A stretch of 64,000 nucleotides of DNA from Muricea muricata (lineage: Eukaryota > Cnidaria > Anthozoa > Malacalcyonacea > Plexauridae), in assembly GCA_963855995.1 (NCBI GenBank), contig OY979730.1:7293300-7357299 (forward strand). Reading direction: 5' to 3'. Of this stretch, positions 63,587 through 64,000 are shown one piece after another. A program made the translations under genes and the position numbers. The notes below the pieces were generated by a model, which was given only the letters and a program-made list of their open reading frames with translations, did no database searches and was not told where the DNA came from. Within the stretch, counting starts at the first letter, position 1. Each line of letters opens with the position of its first letter.

Positions 63587-64000
63587 TGAGTGATCATGAA
63601 AAAAACGTGCGCGTAAGTTTTAAACTATCCCGAGAAGCTGCTATTAAATTGCGCGAAATTGCGCTAACAAAGAGTGAGTTACTATGTAAGCTGGGTGTTT
63701 TAGCGGTACAGCTTGGCAACGAATCCCAAATTTGCATATCGTCGGCATTAAGCTTCGAGAATGGCGTGCGTACGAAGATTTCTGAAACGGGAAGGACGCA
63801 AAATCGTTGTGCGAATAAAGAAAATGGATCCTTGAAAGATGCTAGCAATATTCCCAAACTGGACAACAGCGTTAAAACACTTTTAAATGTTGACAGAGGT
63901 GTGCGACCTGTGGATCAAGCATTAGCTCGCGCAACTGCGGATTCAGTGTTGATTTCCGATTCTTTGCCTTCAATGAGTTCTCTAAACAAAGCTCCATTCA
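63587..64000 (+). CDS. NCOA6-like nuclear receptor coactivator, N-terminal part, cut by window edge
   Basis: An open frame of 138 codons runs from the ATG at 63587 to the window end without a stop. Residues about 5-47 (KNVRVSFKLSREAAIKLREI, then a block containing LGVLAVQLGNES) resemble the conserved segment of vertebrate NCOA6 that, from memory, reads NSVRVTF..PREAAERLR....LGILSVQ. NCOA6 is a nuclear coactivator subunit found with MLL3/MLL4 histone methyltransferase complexes. The remainder is polar and low-complexity, as in that family. An upstream in-frame ATG lies at about 63544, and an upstream exon is possible; human NCOA6 has about 80 residues before this block. Only one conserved block supports the identification. 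Confidence 0.6.

Noticed and set aside
63363..63593. 76-codon + strand frame ending near the NCOA6-like start
   Set aside because: A GTGAGT donor follows a CCG codon near 63528, so an upstream non-coding or coding exon is conceivable, but no similarity supports it.

Overview
This is animal nuclear DNA. Genes are split into many short exons (about 50-300 bp, one of about 1.07 kb) with GT...AG introns. The DNA is AT-rich and full of small inverted-repeat transposon relics, and the recognisable proteins are metazoan chromatin, ubiquitin and coactivator factors. The repeat content (a broken CR1/jockey-type LINE, hAT-type MITEs, a tRNA-derived SINE, and a gene family with an EEAD-like motif and a CXC tail) resembles cnidarian genomes, most likely an anthozoan. 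That assignment is inference; nothing in the window proves the phylum.

Layout. Positions 1-16 kb hold no gene I can support, only scattered MITE and foldback elements. From 16 to 23.4 kb there is a transposon graveyard: a degenerate LINE on the + strand split by a hAT MITE, and a broken transposon-associated gene on the - strand split by a second MITE. From 26.5 to 39.1 kb there is a complete 16-exon class I histone deacetylase (HDAC1/2 orthologue; 604 codons, all splice phases consistent). From 39.5 to 43.1 kb there are several more MITEs and a strongly palindromic repeat element.

From 43.2 to 61.1 kb there is a 15-exon gene that joins, in one continuous reading frame (1309 codons), an N-terminal PCMT/PIMT-like methyltransferase domain to an E3 ubiquitin ligase of the HECTD3 type. 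The HECTD3 part lacks the DOC/APC10 domain that human HECTD3 carries and has gained a long coiled-coil segment. This fusion is the most unusual thing in the window. Its introns carry two giant foldback elements, a 10-bp minisatellite filling most of one intron, and several MITEs. From 63.59 kb to the right edge a new + strand gene begins whose N-terminus resembles nuclear receptor coactivator NCOA6; it runs off the window.

The three real genes are all on the + strand. Each has its own start and none shares an operon-like arrangement. HDAC1/2 and NCOA6 both act in nuclear transcription control, but their proximity here may be chance.
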